From positions 248,001 through 312,000 of the forward strand of contig NZ_JQJY01000005.1 of the NCBI RefSeq assembly GCF_000745775.1: a stretch of 64,000 bases of DNA. Reading direction: 5' to 3'. Both the position numbers and the translations under genes were made by a program. This DNA comes from Flavobacterium sp. ASV13. GTDB taxonomy: Bacteria; Bacteroidota; Bacteroidia; Flavobacteriales; Flavobacteriaceae. A model generated the notes under the pieces. It was given only the letters and a program-made list of their open reading frames with translations. It was not told where the DNA came from and did not search any database. This document shows, piece after piece, positions 18,124 through 26,914 of this stretch; within the stretch, counting starts at the first letter, position 1; every line of letters starts with the position of its first letter.

Positions 18124-19405
18124 TTTTTTGTTCAGATTCCCATTGTGCATACCGTTGCGAGAGATGCTGGTAGGCGTTTTCACTCATAATAATACCGTTG
18201 TCAACTATTACTCCAATGGCAAGTGCTATACCGGTAAGGGACATAATATTGGAGGATATGTCAAAGGCATTGAGCAGTATGAAACTTGCTGCAATGGTAA
18301 TTGGTATCTGGATGATAATACTCAGTGCACTGCGCCAGTGAAAAAGAAAAATAATAACGATAAGCGACACTACAAGCATTTCTTCAATTAAGGTACGCTT
18401 AACCGAATCAATAGATTCTTTAATCAGATGTCCCCGGTCATATACAATATTGAATTTTACCCCTTTTGGGAGCCCTTTAGCAACTTCCTTCATTTTTTCT
18501 TTCACATTATCAATTACAGCATCTGCGTTTTCACCATAACGCATCACTACTATACCGCCAACGACTTCGCCTGTGCCATTATGATCAAAGATTCCCAATC
18601 GGGTTTCCCCGCTCATCTGGACAGTTCCTATATCGCTGACTTTTATAGGAATGCCATTTTGGTTTTTCAGTGGGATATCCTCAATCTCTTTGATGGATTT
18701 CAGATAACCGGATGTCTTAATGATATAACCAATATCACTCATGTCGAATTTTCTTCCGCCGCTTTCATTATTATTGGCACGTACAGCACTTATAACCTCC
18801 GGGACAGACAGCTTATAATATAGCAGTTTGTTTGGATCAATGGTAACCTGGTATTCTTTTTGAAATCCTCCAAAAGAAGCAATTTCACTCACTCCGGGAA
18901 CATTTTGCAAAGCAAACTTGACGTACCAGTCCTGTAGGGCTCTTTGTTCGCCAAGGTCAACACCGGGTGCCTCCAAAGTATACCAGAGTATATGCCCAAC
19001 CCCAGTTCCATCGGGTCCTAATTGCGGGGCAACTCCTTTGGGCAAGGTGCTGCTAATAGTACTGAGCCTTTCCAGTACTCTTGATCTTGCCCAGTATACA
19101 TCAACATCATCTTCAAAAATGACATAAATAAAACTCATACCAAACATGGAAGCAGCTCTTACATATTTAATTTTGGGCAATCCCTGAAGGTTGGTAACCA
19201 AGGGATAGGTGATCTGGTCTTCAACGAGCTGTGGAGCACGTCCCATCCATTCTGTAAAAACGATTACCTGATTTTCAGATAAATCGGGAATAGCATCAAT
19301 AGGATTTTTTTGAATAGAGATGATACCCCATACAAATATTCCTGCTGATAATAGTAAAACGATATAACGGTTGCGCAGCGACCATTCTATTAATTTGTGT
19401 ACCAT
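18095..19405 (-). CDS. cusA: CusA copper RND pump, N-terminal third (separated by frameshift)
   Basis: This 436-residue frame starts MVHKLIEWSLRNRYIVLLLS with membrane helix 1. It continues through the first porter domain (ENQVIVFTEWMGRAPQLVED, VPGVSEIASFGGF) and helices 2-4 with the proton-relay region ALAIGVIVDNGIIMSENAY. It then stops at 18095 after a hydrophilic tail that in intact CusA lies in the cytoplasmic loop. The two frames overlap by 89 bp. Everything conserved in CusA is present across them, and the break falls in a variable loop. It is 4 bp downstream of the haem-binding gene. Confidence 0.85.
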   Translation of the reverse strand: MVHKLIEWSLRNRYIVLLLSAGIFVWGIISIQKNPIDAIPDLSENQVIVFTEWMGRAPQLVEDQITYPLVTNLQGLPKIKYVRAASMFGMSFIYVIFEDDVDVYWARSRVLERLSTISSTLPKGVAPQLGPDGTGVGHILWYTLEAPGVDLGEQRALQDWYVKFALQNVPGVSEIASFGGFQKEYQVTIDPNKLLYYKLSVPEVISAVRANNNESGGRKFDMSDIGYIIKTSGYLKSIKEIEDIPLKNQNGIPIKVSDIGTVQMSGETRLGIFDHNGTGEVVGGIVVMRYGENADAVIDNVKEKMKEVAKGLPKGVKFNIVYDRGHLIKESIDSVKRTLIEEMLVVSLIVIIFLFHWRSALSIIIQIPITIAASFILLNAFDISSNIMSLTGIALAIGVIVDNGIIMSENAYQHLSQRYAQWESEQKNETNSDEKN

Positions 19406-19409
19406 AGAT

Positions 19410-19880
19410 TTAATTTATTTGTGCAAGACTATCGCTTACTTTTTCAATCCAATTGAGCAGTTGTTCTTTCTGAACAGTATTCAGCACTGCATTTTTATGG
19501 ATCAGCGTATAGGAAGCCAAAGGCATTTCGTTAGCTTTTATCTGCTTGGCAATTCGGTCTAATTTATTTTCCTGTTTTCGTTTGGAATAACTTCCCCATT
19601 GGCTAAAATTCAAATTTTCTTTACCCTTAGTAATATGCCCCTCCATGAAAGTACGTGCCGGCTGTATGTAGGAGTACCATGGATATTGCGTGTTGCTGCT
19701 GTGACAATCATAACAGGAAGTCTGAAGAATCGTTTGTACATTTTTGGGAATGGGATAGACTCTCGAAATGTGAATTGGTAAAACCTGCCCGTAATCGGAA
19801 TTTCGGGCAGGCTGATACAATTGCATCAGTAGAAAAATAATTAACCCAATAAAAAGAATCTTTCTGATGAATCGTTTCAT
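19410..19880 (-). CDS. Haem-binding domain protein (single CxxCH)
   Basis: This 156-residue protein has one N-terminal membrane anchor (ILFIGLIIFLLMQLY). It has a c-type haem motif CYDCH near residue 56, within QTSCYDCHSSNTQYPWYSYI. The latter matches the small haem-binding domain found in many Bacteroidota proteins. NEMPLASYTLIH near 112 supplies the Met-Pro-Leu segment that often provides the distal ligand. It lies between a DUF3347 gene (1 bp) and cusA (4 bp). A redox role in periplasmic copper handling is inferred from position only. Confidence 0.85.
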   Translation of the reverse strand: MKRFIRKILFIGLIIFLLMQLYQPARNSDYGQVLPIHISRVYPIPKNVQTILQTSCYDCHSSNTQYPWYSYIQPARTFMEGHITKGKENLNFSQWGSYSKRKQENKLDRIAKQIKANEMPLASYTLIHKNAVLNTVQKEQLLNWIEKVSDSLAQIN

Positions 19881-19881
19881 T

Positions 19882-20394
19882 TTACAATTGTTTTTTCATT
19901 GAACCGCAGGTAAGCATTTTGGAACCATAGTAAGGGTTTTTTATCTCTTTTGTTTCACTAATCCAGATAGCTCCTTTTCCTCCATCATACATAGGACAAG
20001 AATCCTGGTATAGTGTTTTTGGAGCTCCAAAAGTCTTGATCAAATCATTTACGTCTTTACTCAGTAGGGCAAAATGCTCTCTTTGATGCTCAATATTGCC
20101 ACCATTAGCCCCAATATGTTCTGCATGCTCTTTGGCGTCGTCAGCTATATCAAGATATGCTGCTTTGGATTTTGGATCTATCGATTTTACATTTACGCTT
20201 TTGAAAGTCGCATACAATGCTTTTCCAGCTTTAGCAGCTCCGTTGGTGTCATCTTTTGCAAGTGCATTTTTTAATGCTAAATAATTTGCTACAATTTGTT
20301 CAGTTGAAAATTTAGTTTCTGTTTTTTTGCTTTGTGCATTACCTGAAACCATTACAAATACCATAACTATGGCTGAAAGAATTACATTTTTCAT
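19882..20394 (-). CDS. DUF3347 periplasmic protein
   Basis: This 170-residue protein has a cleavable signal peptide (VMVSGNAQ) and a single DUF3347 domain. The HIGANGGNIEHQREHFALLS segment and the C-terminal CPM, AIWIS, KNPYYG and MLTCG pattern are nearly identical to those of the next upstream gene, so the two are recent duplicates. This copy lacks the N-terminal metal module. It ends 1 bp before the haem-binding gene. Periplasmic copper binding is inferred. Confidence 0.87.
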   Translation of the reverse strand: MKNVILSAIVMVFVMVSGNAQSKKTETKFSTEQIVANYLALKNALAKDDTNGAAKAGKALYATFKSVNVKSIDPKSKAAYLDIADDAKEHAEHIGANGGNIEHQREHFALLSKDVNDLIKTFGAPKTLYQDSCPMYDGGKGAIWISETKEIKNPYYGSKMLTCGSMKKQL

Positions 20395-20423
20395 TTTTAT
20401 TAAATTTTAATTGTTAAAAAAAA

Positions 20424-20580
20424 GGGTACTATTGATGTTTCTGAAAATATGTCTATCAACTTACTTACATGAAAAGACATATCATAAGTGACTATTTGGT
20501 TAAAGAACGGATCAAAGGGCAGTCTAAAAAATTAGATGCATTTTTTCCATTTCAATAAATTCGGAACATCAATAGTCACC
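20424..20580. repeat. Inverted repeat in the gap between two DUF3347 genes
   Basis: The sequence around ACTATTGATGTT (20428-20439) reappears inverted as AACATCAATAGT (20565-20576), and the flanking bases partly match as well. A further ACTATT half-site lies near 20491. The repeat occupies the 244-bp space upstream of the gene starting at 20394 and may be an operator or a hairpin that separates transcription units. Function unknown. Confidence 0.45.
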
Positions 20581-20638
20581 GTAACATTGAGTGGTCATTA
20601 TGTAAATAACCCGATATATTTAGAAGTAGTTAACTGCT

Positions 20639-21331
20639 TTACAGTTCTTTTTTCATAGAACCACAGGTTAACATTTTTTTACCTTGATATGGATTTTTGA
20701 TTTCCTTGGTTTCGCTTATCCAAATAGCTCCTTTACCACCATCATACATAGGGCAAAAATCTTGATACAATTTTTGCTCTGATTTGAAAGATTTTATCAA
20801 ATCATTCATGTCTTTACTTAACATGGCAAAATGCTCTCTTTGGTGTTCGATATTTCCACCGTTAGCTCCAATATGTTCTGCGTGTTCTTTAGCATCATCA
20901 GCAATATCAAGATATTCTGTCTTTAATTTCGCATCTATTGAATTGGGATTTACATTATTAAAAATTGCATACAATGCTTGTCCGGCATTTGCAGCTCCTT
21001 TTGTATCATCTTTGGTTAATGCATTTTTTAAAGTCAGATAATTGCTCACAATTTCGTTTATAGAAAATGTTGTTTGAGCACCTTGAGTTGTTTTTACCTC
21101 TGCACTTTTTTCAGTAGTTTCCTTTACTGGCTCGGTTAATTCCATTCCGCATTTGGAACATTTGTCTCCTTTTTTTCCTGTAACTTCAGGATGCATGGAA
21201 CAGGCATACAATTGTGAATCACTCTGAGCTGTCCCGGAAGCAGCTTCAGGAGCTGTAGTTTCCTTGTTTTTTGAATTACAGGCTGTAAGTACAATTGCCA
21301 TTATAAGGGTCGAGAAAATTAATTTTTTCAT
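20639..21331 (-). CDS. DUF3347 lipoprotein with N-terminal metal-binding module
   Basis: The start at 21331 gives MKKLIFSTLIMAIVLTACNS, a clear lipoprotein signal (Cys18). The longer in-frame start at 21376 would bury it, so it is rejected. The mature protein of about 230 residues has a metal-binding module at 42-67 (CSMHP...CSKCGM). A DUF3347 domain follows, ending in CPM, AIWIS, KNPYQG and MLTCG. It is nearly identical in its domain to the neighbour at 19882. Likely anchored in the outer or inner membrane facing the periplasm as a copper-binding protein; function inferred. Confidence 0.87.
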   Translation of the reverse strand: MKKLIFSTLIMAIVLTACNSKNKETTAPEAASGTAQSDSQLYACSMHPEVTGKKGDKCSKCGMELTEPVKETTEKSAEVKTTQGAQTTFSINEIVSNYLTLKNALTKDDTKGAANAGQALYAIFNNVNPNSIDAKLKTEYLDIADDAKEHAEHIGANGGNIEHQREHFAMLSKDMNDLIKSFKSEQKLYQDFCPMYDGGKGAIWISETKEIKNPYQGKKMLTCGSMKKEL

Positions 21332-21467
21332 TTTTTTTAGTTTTAGATCTCTTATAAATGTTGTTTTGTCCAACATTCTTTTATTTGAGTGTTATACGAA
21401 TAATTCTTTTTTTGATTGTGCAAATTCAATTTCCGGTTGGCATTTTGAATACCTTTTAGGATAGGAT

Positions 21468-22538
21468 TTACATTTTTAGCACCAAACCATTGGGTTTTCT
21501 GCCTACATTAATAGTTTTAGAGACAGTGTGATTTGATACGTTAACTACAGAGACTGTATTGGCTGTCTGATTGGTCACATATGCTGTATTGCCATCTGCT
21601 GTAAATGTTATTGCATGTGCACCCGAGCCAGTAGTAAATACACCTCCATGCATCCACATCATCATAGTCTGGTCCCAAGTCCAATAATGTACTTTTGCAT
21701 TAACAGGATCGCTTACCCAAAGTTCCTTCTTATTGCCATTGTGAGACGCTATTCCAGGCATAAATCCTAAATCAATGGTTTGATCTACAGCATCCGTTGC
21801 CACATTGATTACCGAGATAGATTGCCCGTCTTCATTATCAACATACATTCTGGCGTCACTTCCTGTCCAAGCACCCACAGGGTTGTTCCCTACAGCAACA
21901 GTGGCTGTAACTTGTTTGGTTGTCGTATTTATAACTGACACAGTATTATCATCTCCATTAGCGACATAAGCCTTAGTGCCGTCAGAAGAAAAGGTAAGCT
22001 CAGCAGGCATCATGCCCACTGCAATGGTATTTTTCAATGTGTATGTTAATGCATCATAAACCAGAACTTTTCCATTCATGTCCATTTGAGGTACCCAAAT
22101 TTCTAAACCATTTGGACTGTAGATCGTGTTATGGTTCATCATTGGCAGGTTAATGTTTTTTACAGTTGTTCCATTGACGGCATCAATTACTAGGAGTTTA
22201 CCTGTCATTCCTTCCATGCCGGCAGTATGACCGGCAGAGAAGTCCATTCCGGGCACGCCAATGGCCAGGTGATTAGAATGTAAAGAAATGTGGTGAGGCC
22301 ACATGATCATATCAGTTCCGGTCCCCATAAGGCTGACGGTCTCTGTAACTTCATTAGTTGCCAATTTGATTACTGAAATTGTGCCGTCCTGACCATTGAC
22401 CACATATGCAGCAGGATAGTTTATGTTCAATTTTGGATCGGACATATTCATATCATCTGATTTACTGCAAGAAGACAGCCATAGGGTTCCTAAGATTAAT
22501 GCTCCAAGGATTGAAGTACCTGTAATTATATTTTTCAT
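21468..22538 (-). CDS. YVTN-type beta-propeller lipoprotein
   Basis: This 356-residue protein has a lipoprotein signal (LWLSSCSK, Cys24) and about seven repeats of the YVTN beta-propeller type. Examples are AYVVNGQDGTISVIKLATNE, KAYVANGDDNTVSVINTTTK and TAYVTNQTANTVSVVNVSNH. Such propellers resemble the cytochrome d1 fold but this one has no haem-binding motif. It is unusually rich in Met and Trp near 300 (MMMWMHGG), which fits a copper context. It lies 13 bp downstream of the HMA-DUF3347 gene. Its partner or ligand cannot be told from sequence. Confidence 0.85.
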   Translation of the reverse strand: MKNIITGTSILGALILGTLWLSSCSKSDDMNMSDPKLNINYPAAYVVNGQDGTISVIKLATNEVTETVSLMGTGTDMIMWPHHISLHSNHLAIGVPGMDFSAGHTAGMEGMTGKLLVIDAVNGTTVKNINLPMMNHNTIYSPNGLEIWVPQMDMNGKVLVYDALTYTLKNTIAVGMMPAELTFSSDGTKAYVANGDDNTVSVINTTTKQVTATVAVGNNPVGAWTGSDARMYVDNEDGQSISVINVATDAVDQTIDLGFMPGIASHNGNKKELWVSDPVNAKVHYWTWDQTMMMWMHGGVFTTGSGAHAITFTADGNTAYVTNQTANTVSVVNVSNHTVSKTINVGRKPNGLVLKM

Positions 22539-22551
22539 TTTTGATTTGGGA

Positions 22552-23406
22552 TTATTTGATTGTTTCTATAGTTGATCCACAGCTTAGCATCTGGGAACCG
22601 TAATACGGATTCTTGATACCACTTTCTTTGCTCAGCCAATTCGCATCAACCATTGGGCAATGATTATAATAAACCGGTTGTGGCTGATTGGTAGTTTTTA
22701 TAAGATCGTAAGTGTTTTTAGATAAGCCTTTAAAGGATTCTCTTTGTTTCTTAATATCCTGGGTTTCAGAAATGTTTTTTGCATCTGTAGCTAAACTTTT
22801 CATTACATTCATCCATGCAGTATGTTCTTTAGGTTTTAGGTTGTCCATTTTGACAGCATTGATTGCAGTAAGAAGTTCTTTAGATTTGATTGCAGTAGTC
22901 TTGGCATCTGTTTTCACTAAAGCATCTTTTAGCTCAAAGTAGTTGTCGAAAATTGTTTTAAATGGACTGTCTTGTTGTGCATCTGGAAGAACTGCGGTTG
23001 TATGCTGGGAATGATCCATTTTCTCCATATCCATTTTTGATTCTTTCATTGTGACAGCCATCTTATTTGTTCTTTCATATTGGCAGCATTGTGGAAGTTT
23101 TACATATGCTTCGGCAGGAGATAAGAATTGCTCACTGTCATATCCCGCTAAGGCAATTCGTTTTAAGATCTCCTCCTGATTTGTTTTCTTCTGGTCGTAG
23201 GTAATGGCCGCAATTTTGGTGTTCTCATCCCAGTTTACCGAAGCGATATTTTTGATGTTTCCTGCTTTTTCAATAGCAGTTTTGCACATTAGACAATTAC
23301 CATAAATTTTTGTGTTTACGGTTTTGGCATTTTTTATAGGTGCGCCATACACTATGACTGATAGCAATATTGTAATTGCCATCAATCCTTTTTGAATTGA
23401 TTTCAT
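22552..23406 (-). CDS. Exported HMA-like domain fused to DUF3347
   Basis: This 284-residue exported protein starts with a signal peptide (about 1-22). An HMA-like domain at about 32-95 carries GNCLMCKTAI, a CxxC metal site, so an Atx1-like fold sits in the periplasm. A Met/His-rich linker with MEKMDHSQH follows, then a DUF3347 domain ending in CPM, NWLS, KNPYYG and MLSCG. It is upstream of the propeller gene and separated by about 150 bp from the small Cys-rich gene, which has its own promoter. Probable copper capture and hand-over to the pump, by inference. Confidence 0.87.
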   Translation of the reverse strand: MKSIQKGLMAITILLSVIVYGAPIKNAKTVNTKIYGNCLMCKTAIEKAGNIKNIASVNWDENTKIAAITYDQKKTNQEEILKRIALAGYDSEQFLSPAEAYVKLPQCCQYERTNKMAVTMKESKMDMEKMDHSQHTTAVLPDAQQDSPFKTIFDNYFELKDALVKTDAKTTAIKSKELLTAINAVKMDNLKPKEHTAWMNVMKSLATDAKNISETQDIKKQRESFKGLSKNTYDLIKTTNQPQPVYYNHCPMVDANWLSKESGIKNPYYGSQMLSCGSTIETIK

Positions 23407-23557
23407 TTTAAAATGTATTAGAAGTGAATGTAGCCTTATGAGAAATAATTGTATATACGAGGTGTATAGACTATTATTCTATATAAGCGAAAAATTAAAA
23501 TAATGAAAAACAAATGGCTTCCTTCTTTGGCACACGTATGGCTATCAAAAAAGGTTT

Positions 23558-23923
23558 TTAGCTTATTTTAGGTATAAGCCAGATAGAATAGAAGCCTGTT
23601 AAAATTGAGGTTTCTGAATTGTAGAATTTTTGTTTTTGAGAAAAAAGACTCAAAGTATTGTTTTTAAATTCCAGTTCGCTTAAAAAGGAGATACCTCCAT
23701 TGCAAACTGAAGCACAACTACACATTGAATGTCCGCATTTTCCGCCACAACCATCGTGGTTTTTGTCATCTAAATGATTCTTTTTAGAACAACAATCATT
23801 AGCAGGTTTAGAAGTTTCTTTTGCGCAAGAAAGATCTACCACAATTTTTTCACAAGCAAAACTCTTTGCTGGCATTAGGAATAAGCCAAGCATAAAAATT
23901 AATATGATGTAAAATCGGTTCAT
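23558..23923 (-). CDS. Small Cys/His-rich exported protein, SIWxPP family
   Basis: This 121-residue exported protein has a signal peptide ending KSFA. The mature part is rich in Cys (NDCCSKKNH, CGGKCGHSMCSCASVC) and ends in FYSIWLIPKIS. The tail and Cys pattern match the three other small proteins of this window at 24618, 29257 and 42200, which end SIWQPP; I recall similar proteins being filed as DUF6660. The number of Cys residues suggests metal binding or a metal-sensing role. It is the first gene of the leftward copper cluster with a good -7 element upstream. Confidence 0.75.
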   Translation of the reverse strand: MNRFYIILIFMLGLFLMPAKSFACEKIVVDLSCAKETSKPANDCCSKKNHLDDKNHDGCGGKCGHSMCSCASVCNGGISFLSELEFKNNTLSLFSQKQKFYNSETSILTGFYSIWLIPKIS

Positions 23924-23942
23924 GTGAAAGAATTAATAGATA

Positions 23943-23950
23943 CAAAGTTA
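23943..23950 (-). promoter_or_regulatory. Promoter -7 element of the copper cluster
   Basis: TAACTTTG on the minus strand matches the Bacteroidota TAnnTTTG -7 consensus. It is 20 bp upstream of the ATG at 23923. A clear TTG at -33 is not visible in the very A/T-rich DNA upstream. Confidence 0.5.
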
Positions 23951-24255
23951 CTTATATTTTTTTTAATTTTAATAAAAAAAAGTTAAAACCGTTATTACAG
24001 CCAACGGTTTCCTAAAATGCAAAATCAATTATTTTAGATTTCTCTGAACTCGACAAATAAAATAGCTCCAAACAAAACATTGATTGATATAATTCTTAAA
24101 GTTTTGAAACTTTACCAGAATTGGAACAGCTCAAACAAAAAATAGTCAAATTACCTCATTTTATCAATAGGAAATTAAAATTTGCACTTTAGAAAAACAC
24201 GTGCCTCTTTCGATACGTATTCTTTTGAAAGAGTATATCTTGCATATTCTAAAAC

Positions 24256-24545
24256 TTAATCTTTTGTATTCTTACGGCATTTTAATATGGCCAAAAGAGA
24301 TACTCCTACATCGGCTATCACTACTTCCCAGAGCGCAGTAAGACCACTTGCATCAGTAATTAAAACGATTCCCTTTACAAAAGTCAACGTTATATTTTGC
24401 CGGAAAATTTTTTTTTTGGTTTTCTTTCCTATTATTTATGGTAATCGAAATTTTACTTGACCTGTCATCCTGAAATACTACATCAGCGGTTTCAATTTTG
24501 GTATCGCAGACCACATGGTTAAATTTTCATGGATGATATGGTGAG
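24256..24545 (-). pseudogene. Decayed C-terminal remnant of a ZntA/CadA-like P-type ATPase
   Basis: On the minus strand two frames encode pieces that align with the C-terminus of the intact ATPase at 26915-28915. Near 24500-24430 the frame reads DTKIETADVVFQDDRSSKIS, matching DATIETADIVIQNDQPSKIV. From about 24405 another frame reads TALWEVVIADVGVSLLAILK up to the stop at 24256-24258, matching ATLWEAVIADVGVSLLAILN. The frame changes once in between and the N-terminal 85 percent is missing. The remnant lies on the opposite strand to the intact gene. The rest of 23924-24617 holds no gene that I can support. Confidence 0.75.
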
Positions 24546-24582
24546 CCTATAAAAAAGCATTCGATTTTTTTTTAATTTTCTA

Positions 24583-24613
24583 TTGACTCCATACAATTAA
24601 TTGTCTACTTTTA
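24583..24613 (+). promoter_or_regulatory. Promoter directly before a GTG start
   Basis: TTG at 24583-24585 and TACTTTTA at 24606-24613 are 20 bp apart, fitting the Bacteroidota TTG-N17-23-TAnnTTTG layout. The GTG start at 24618 is five bases after the -7 element, so the transcript would start at or beside the start codon. Confidence 0.55.
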
Positions 24614-24617
24614 TAAT

Positions 24618-24959
24618 GTGAAATTTCTGAACTTCATATTAACAATCTATCTGCTAAGCCTGCCGTGTTTTACCTGCGCCGATTCGCAGACACAAATTGT
24701 TGTTTCATCATCCGCTAGAATAGTGCAACAGTTCAATTTTAGCAAGGATACAACTTCACACAACTCAAAAAATGATTTATGCTCACCGTTATGCTGTTGT
24801 GCCTGCTGCGGTATTCATGTTGTAAGTGCTGTAGAAAATGAGCCTATTGATTTTCCTATTGTATTTCATGAAATTTTGCCTCAGATTTCCCTCTACCAAT
24901 CACTTTTAACGTCAAGCTTCTTTGGAAGCATTTGGCAGCCTCCACAGATTATTTCATAA
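24618..24959 (+). CDS. Small Cys-rich exported protein, SIWQPP family
   Basis: This 113-residue exported protein begins at GTG with MKFLNFILTIYLLSLPCFTC, a signal peptide. The mature part has the cluster CSPLCCCACCG near residue 55 and ends GSIWQPPQIIS. It is close to the protein at 29257. Members of this type sit at the head of metal-efflux operons in Flavobacteria in my recollection; their function is unknown. Cys density suggests metal binding. Confidence 0.75.
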   Translation: MKFLNFILTIYLLSLPCFTCADSQTQIVVSSSARIVQQFNFSKDTTSHNSKNDLCSPLCCCACCGIHVVSAVENEPIDFPIVFHEILPQISLYQSLLTSSFFGSIWQPPQIIS

Positions 24960-25405
24960 TATTATTTATTATGAGAACTCTGTTTCAGTAATGTGTATCA
25001 TTATAATTATGTAATATTATTAATTATATCCTAGCATCAAAAAAAGGTTGTGCACGGGAATACCCTAATTCAAATGTACTGTATCTAAAGAAAGTGAAAG
25101 AAAATCTAACCCTTTGTCATTTTTCAAATTATTTTATGTCATGAATCTACTGTTTTTAAAAGTACAAACAAGAATAAATCATTACACTGCCGCACATACT
25201 CAGGATTGTGAAAAAGAAAAATTACATAAAATAAAAGGAAAGCATCCTATTTGCCACATTAAAAGCGTCGTACATTTTCAACAATCATAAAAAACTCTGA
25301 TGAAAAAAATTGGCTACATGGCCAGATAAACTTCATAAGTGTTTGATTTCTAAAGGATTGATAGAAATTTTTGTAGCTGGAAATTAATTCTTAATTTAGA
25401 TAGAT

Positions 25406-25864
25406 ATGGATATCAACACAGAACTGGCAATACTTGTCAAAATAATCGTTTCGTTTATTTTAGGATTTTTTATTGGTCTGGACAGAGAGAGACATGACCA
25501 TGATGCCGGAGTACGAACTTATGCAGCAGTCTGCATTGGAGCTACTCTGTTTACCTCCATCACGGTTCATTTAGCCAATGATCCTGCAGCCGCGTCAAGG
25601 GTAATAGCCAATATTGTTACCGGTGTGGGCTTTCTTGGTGCAGGAATAATATACAGGAACAATCATGCCAATTCGTCACATGGACTAACAACAGCAGCTA
25701 CAGTTTGGTGTACTTCTGCTGTAGGAGTAGCTGTGGGCCTTAACATGTACCTTATTGCTGTGGCAAGTTCCGCTGCTTTATACTACCTGCTCTCACTGCA
25801 TCATCAAAAATGGTATGTAAGATGGAAAAAAAAGATAAAATATAACCATGATGAGAACCTATAG
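25406..25864 (+). CDS. MgtC/SapB family inner-membrane protein
   Basis: This 152-residue protein has four membrane helices and the family signatures GLDRERHDHDAGVRTYAAVC (about residues 24-43) and VGFLGAGII near 75, followed by HGLTTAATVW. MgtC/SapB proteins act in adaptation to low magnesium and acid stress by modulating membrane functions. The length matches the short form without the C-terminal ACT-like domain. It is 450 bp after the preceding gene and probably starts its own unit; a 49-codon frame at 25141-25290 in the gap is not convincing. Confidence 0.88.
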   Translation: MDINTELAILVKIIVSFILGFFIGLDRERHDHDAGVRTYAAVCIGATLFTSITVHLANDPAAASRVIANIVTGVGFLGAGIIYRNNHANSSHGLTTAATVWCTSAVGVAVGLNMYLIAVASSAALYYLLSLHHQKWYVRWKKKIKYNHDENL

Positions 25865-25976
25865 GTCATCCTTAAAATATACTACTAATAATAAATAAAA
25901 GGTAGTCAGGAAAACTTTGGACAGAATCTTCGTCTGAAATACCTACATGAATTAATCATTAAAGAAAGTTCATACT

Positions 25977-26864
25977 ATGTTAGTTAAAAACAATAAAGAT
26001 TCAATAATCTATTTTTTCAGATCCATCTGGCTTGATATTACTGCCATAGTCATCTATGCGGTTTTAATAGGCACACTGGATCACGTGACCATACTCAGGC
26101 AGATTGCCATACCTCTGCCTATAACCGGCATAATGGGCACTATAGTGGCATTACTTCTGGCTTTCAGGACGGCGCAATCCTATGAGCGCTGGTGGGAGGC
26201 ACGGAAAGTATGGGGTGAAATTGTAAATGATTCCAGAACACTTCTTCGACAGATCAAGCAGTTTTTACCTGAGCTGGAATATCAGAGAGAACTTAAAGAA
26301 TTTGCACAAAGACAGACTATTTGGTGCTATGCCTTGTCAGAGAGCCTGAGAAAGATTCCTTTTTCTGAGAAAGTGCTGCACTATTTAGAACAACATAAAA
26401 TTACGGCCAATAATATTCCCGCCGAACTTCTCAACAGGCATGCAGACCAGCTTGCCTTAATCTGCAAAACCTACCAGATAAACGATAACAAGCAGGTACA
26501 GATTGACACGACCATTGCACGTCTGAATGATGCAATGGGAAAATGTGAAAGAATTAAAAATACCGTATTTCCAAAGTCATACAGCTTACTGATTCACTTT
26601 CTAATTTACGTCTTAATCTCCATACTTCCTTTTGGACTTGAAGATAACTTTCCTATCCTTGAAATTTTTCTGACCATAGTTGTAGCCTCTATGCTCATAG
26701 GAGTAGAAAAAACTGCAATCATTATGCAGGATCCATTCGAAAACAGTCCAACCGATGTACCCATGAGTGCATTAAGCGCCCTGATTAAAAATAACATAAA
26801 AAAAATATGCAGTGATACTGCCATACCGCCACTGGCACCAGACAATTATTATTACATTAATTAA
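25977..26864 (+). CDS. Bestrophin-family ion channel
   Basis: This 295-residue membrane protein has the bestrophin motifs FRTAQSYERWWEARKVWGEI (about 62-81) and, near the end, DPFENSPTDVPM (about 250-261). Two N-terminal helices (about 18-60) and two near 205-245 fit the fold. Bacterial bestrophins are pentameric cation channels, in contrast to the anion-selective animal proteins. It follows the MgtC-like gene by 112 bp and precedes the P-type ATPase by 50 bp, so it may be in the ATPase operon. The physiological cargo is unknown. Confidence 0.88.
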   Translation: MLVKNNKDSIIYFFRSIWLDITAIVIYAVLIGTLDHVTILRQIAIPLPITGIMGTIVALLLAFRTAQSYERWWEARKVWGEIVNDSRTLLRQIKQFLPELEYQRELKEFAQRQTIWCYALSESLRKIPFSEKVLHYLEQHKITANNIPAELLNRHADQLALICKTYQINDNKQVQIDTTIARLNDAMGKCERIKNTVFPKSYSLLIHFLIYVLISILPFGLEDNFPILEIFLTIVVASMLIGVEKTAIIMQDPFENSPTDVPMSALSALIKNNIKKICSDTAIPPLAPDNYYYIN

Positions 26865-26914
26865 CTTAGATTAACATTGTGAAATGAATTTCACACTATT
26901 TAAAGACAGATATT

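Noticed and set aside
25141..25290. A 49-codon frame between the small Cys-rich gene and the MgtC-like gene
   Set aside because: No domain, signal peptide or good start context; it could be chance.
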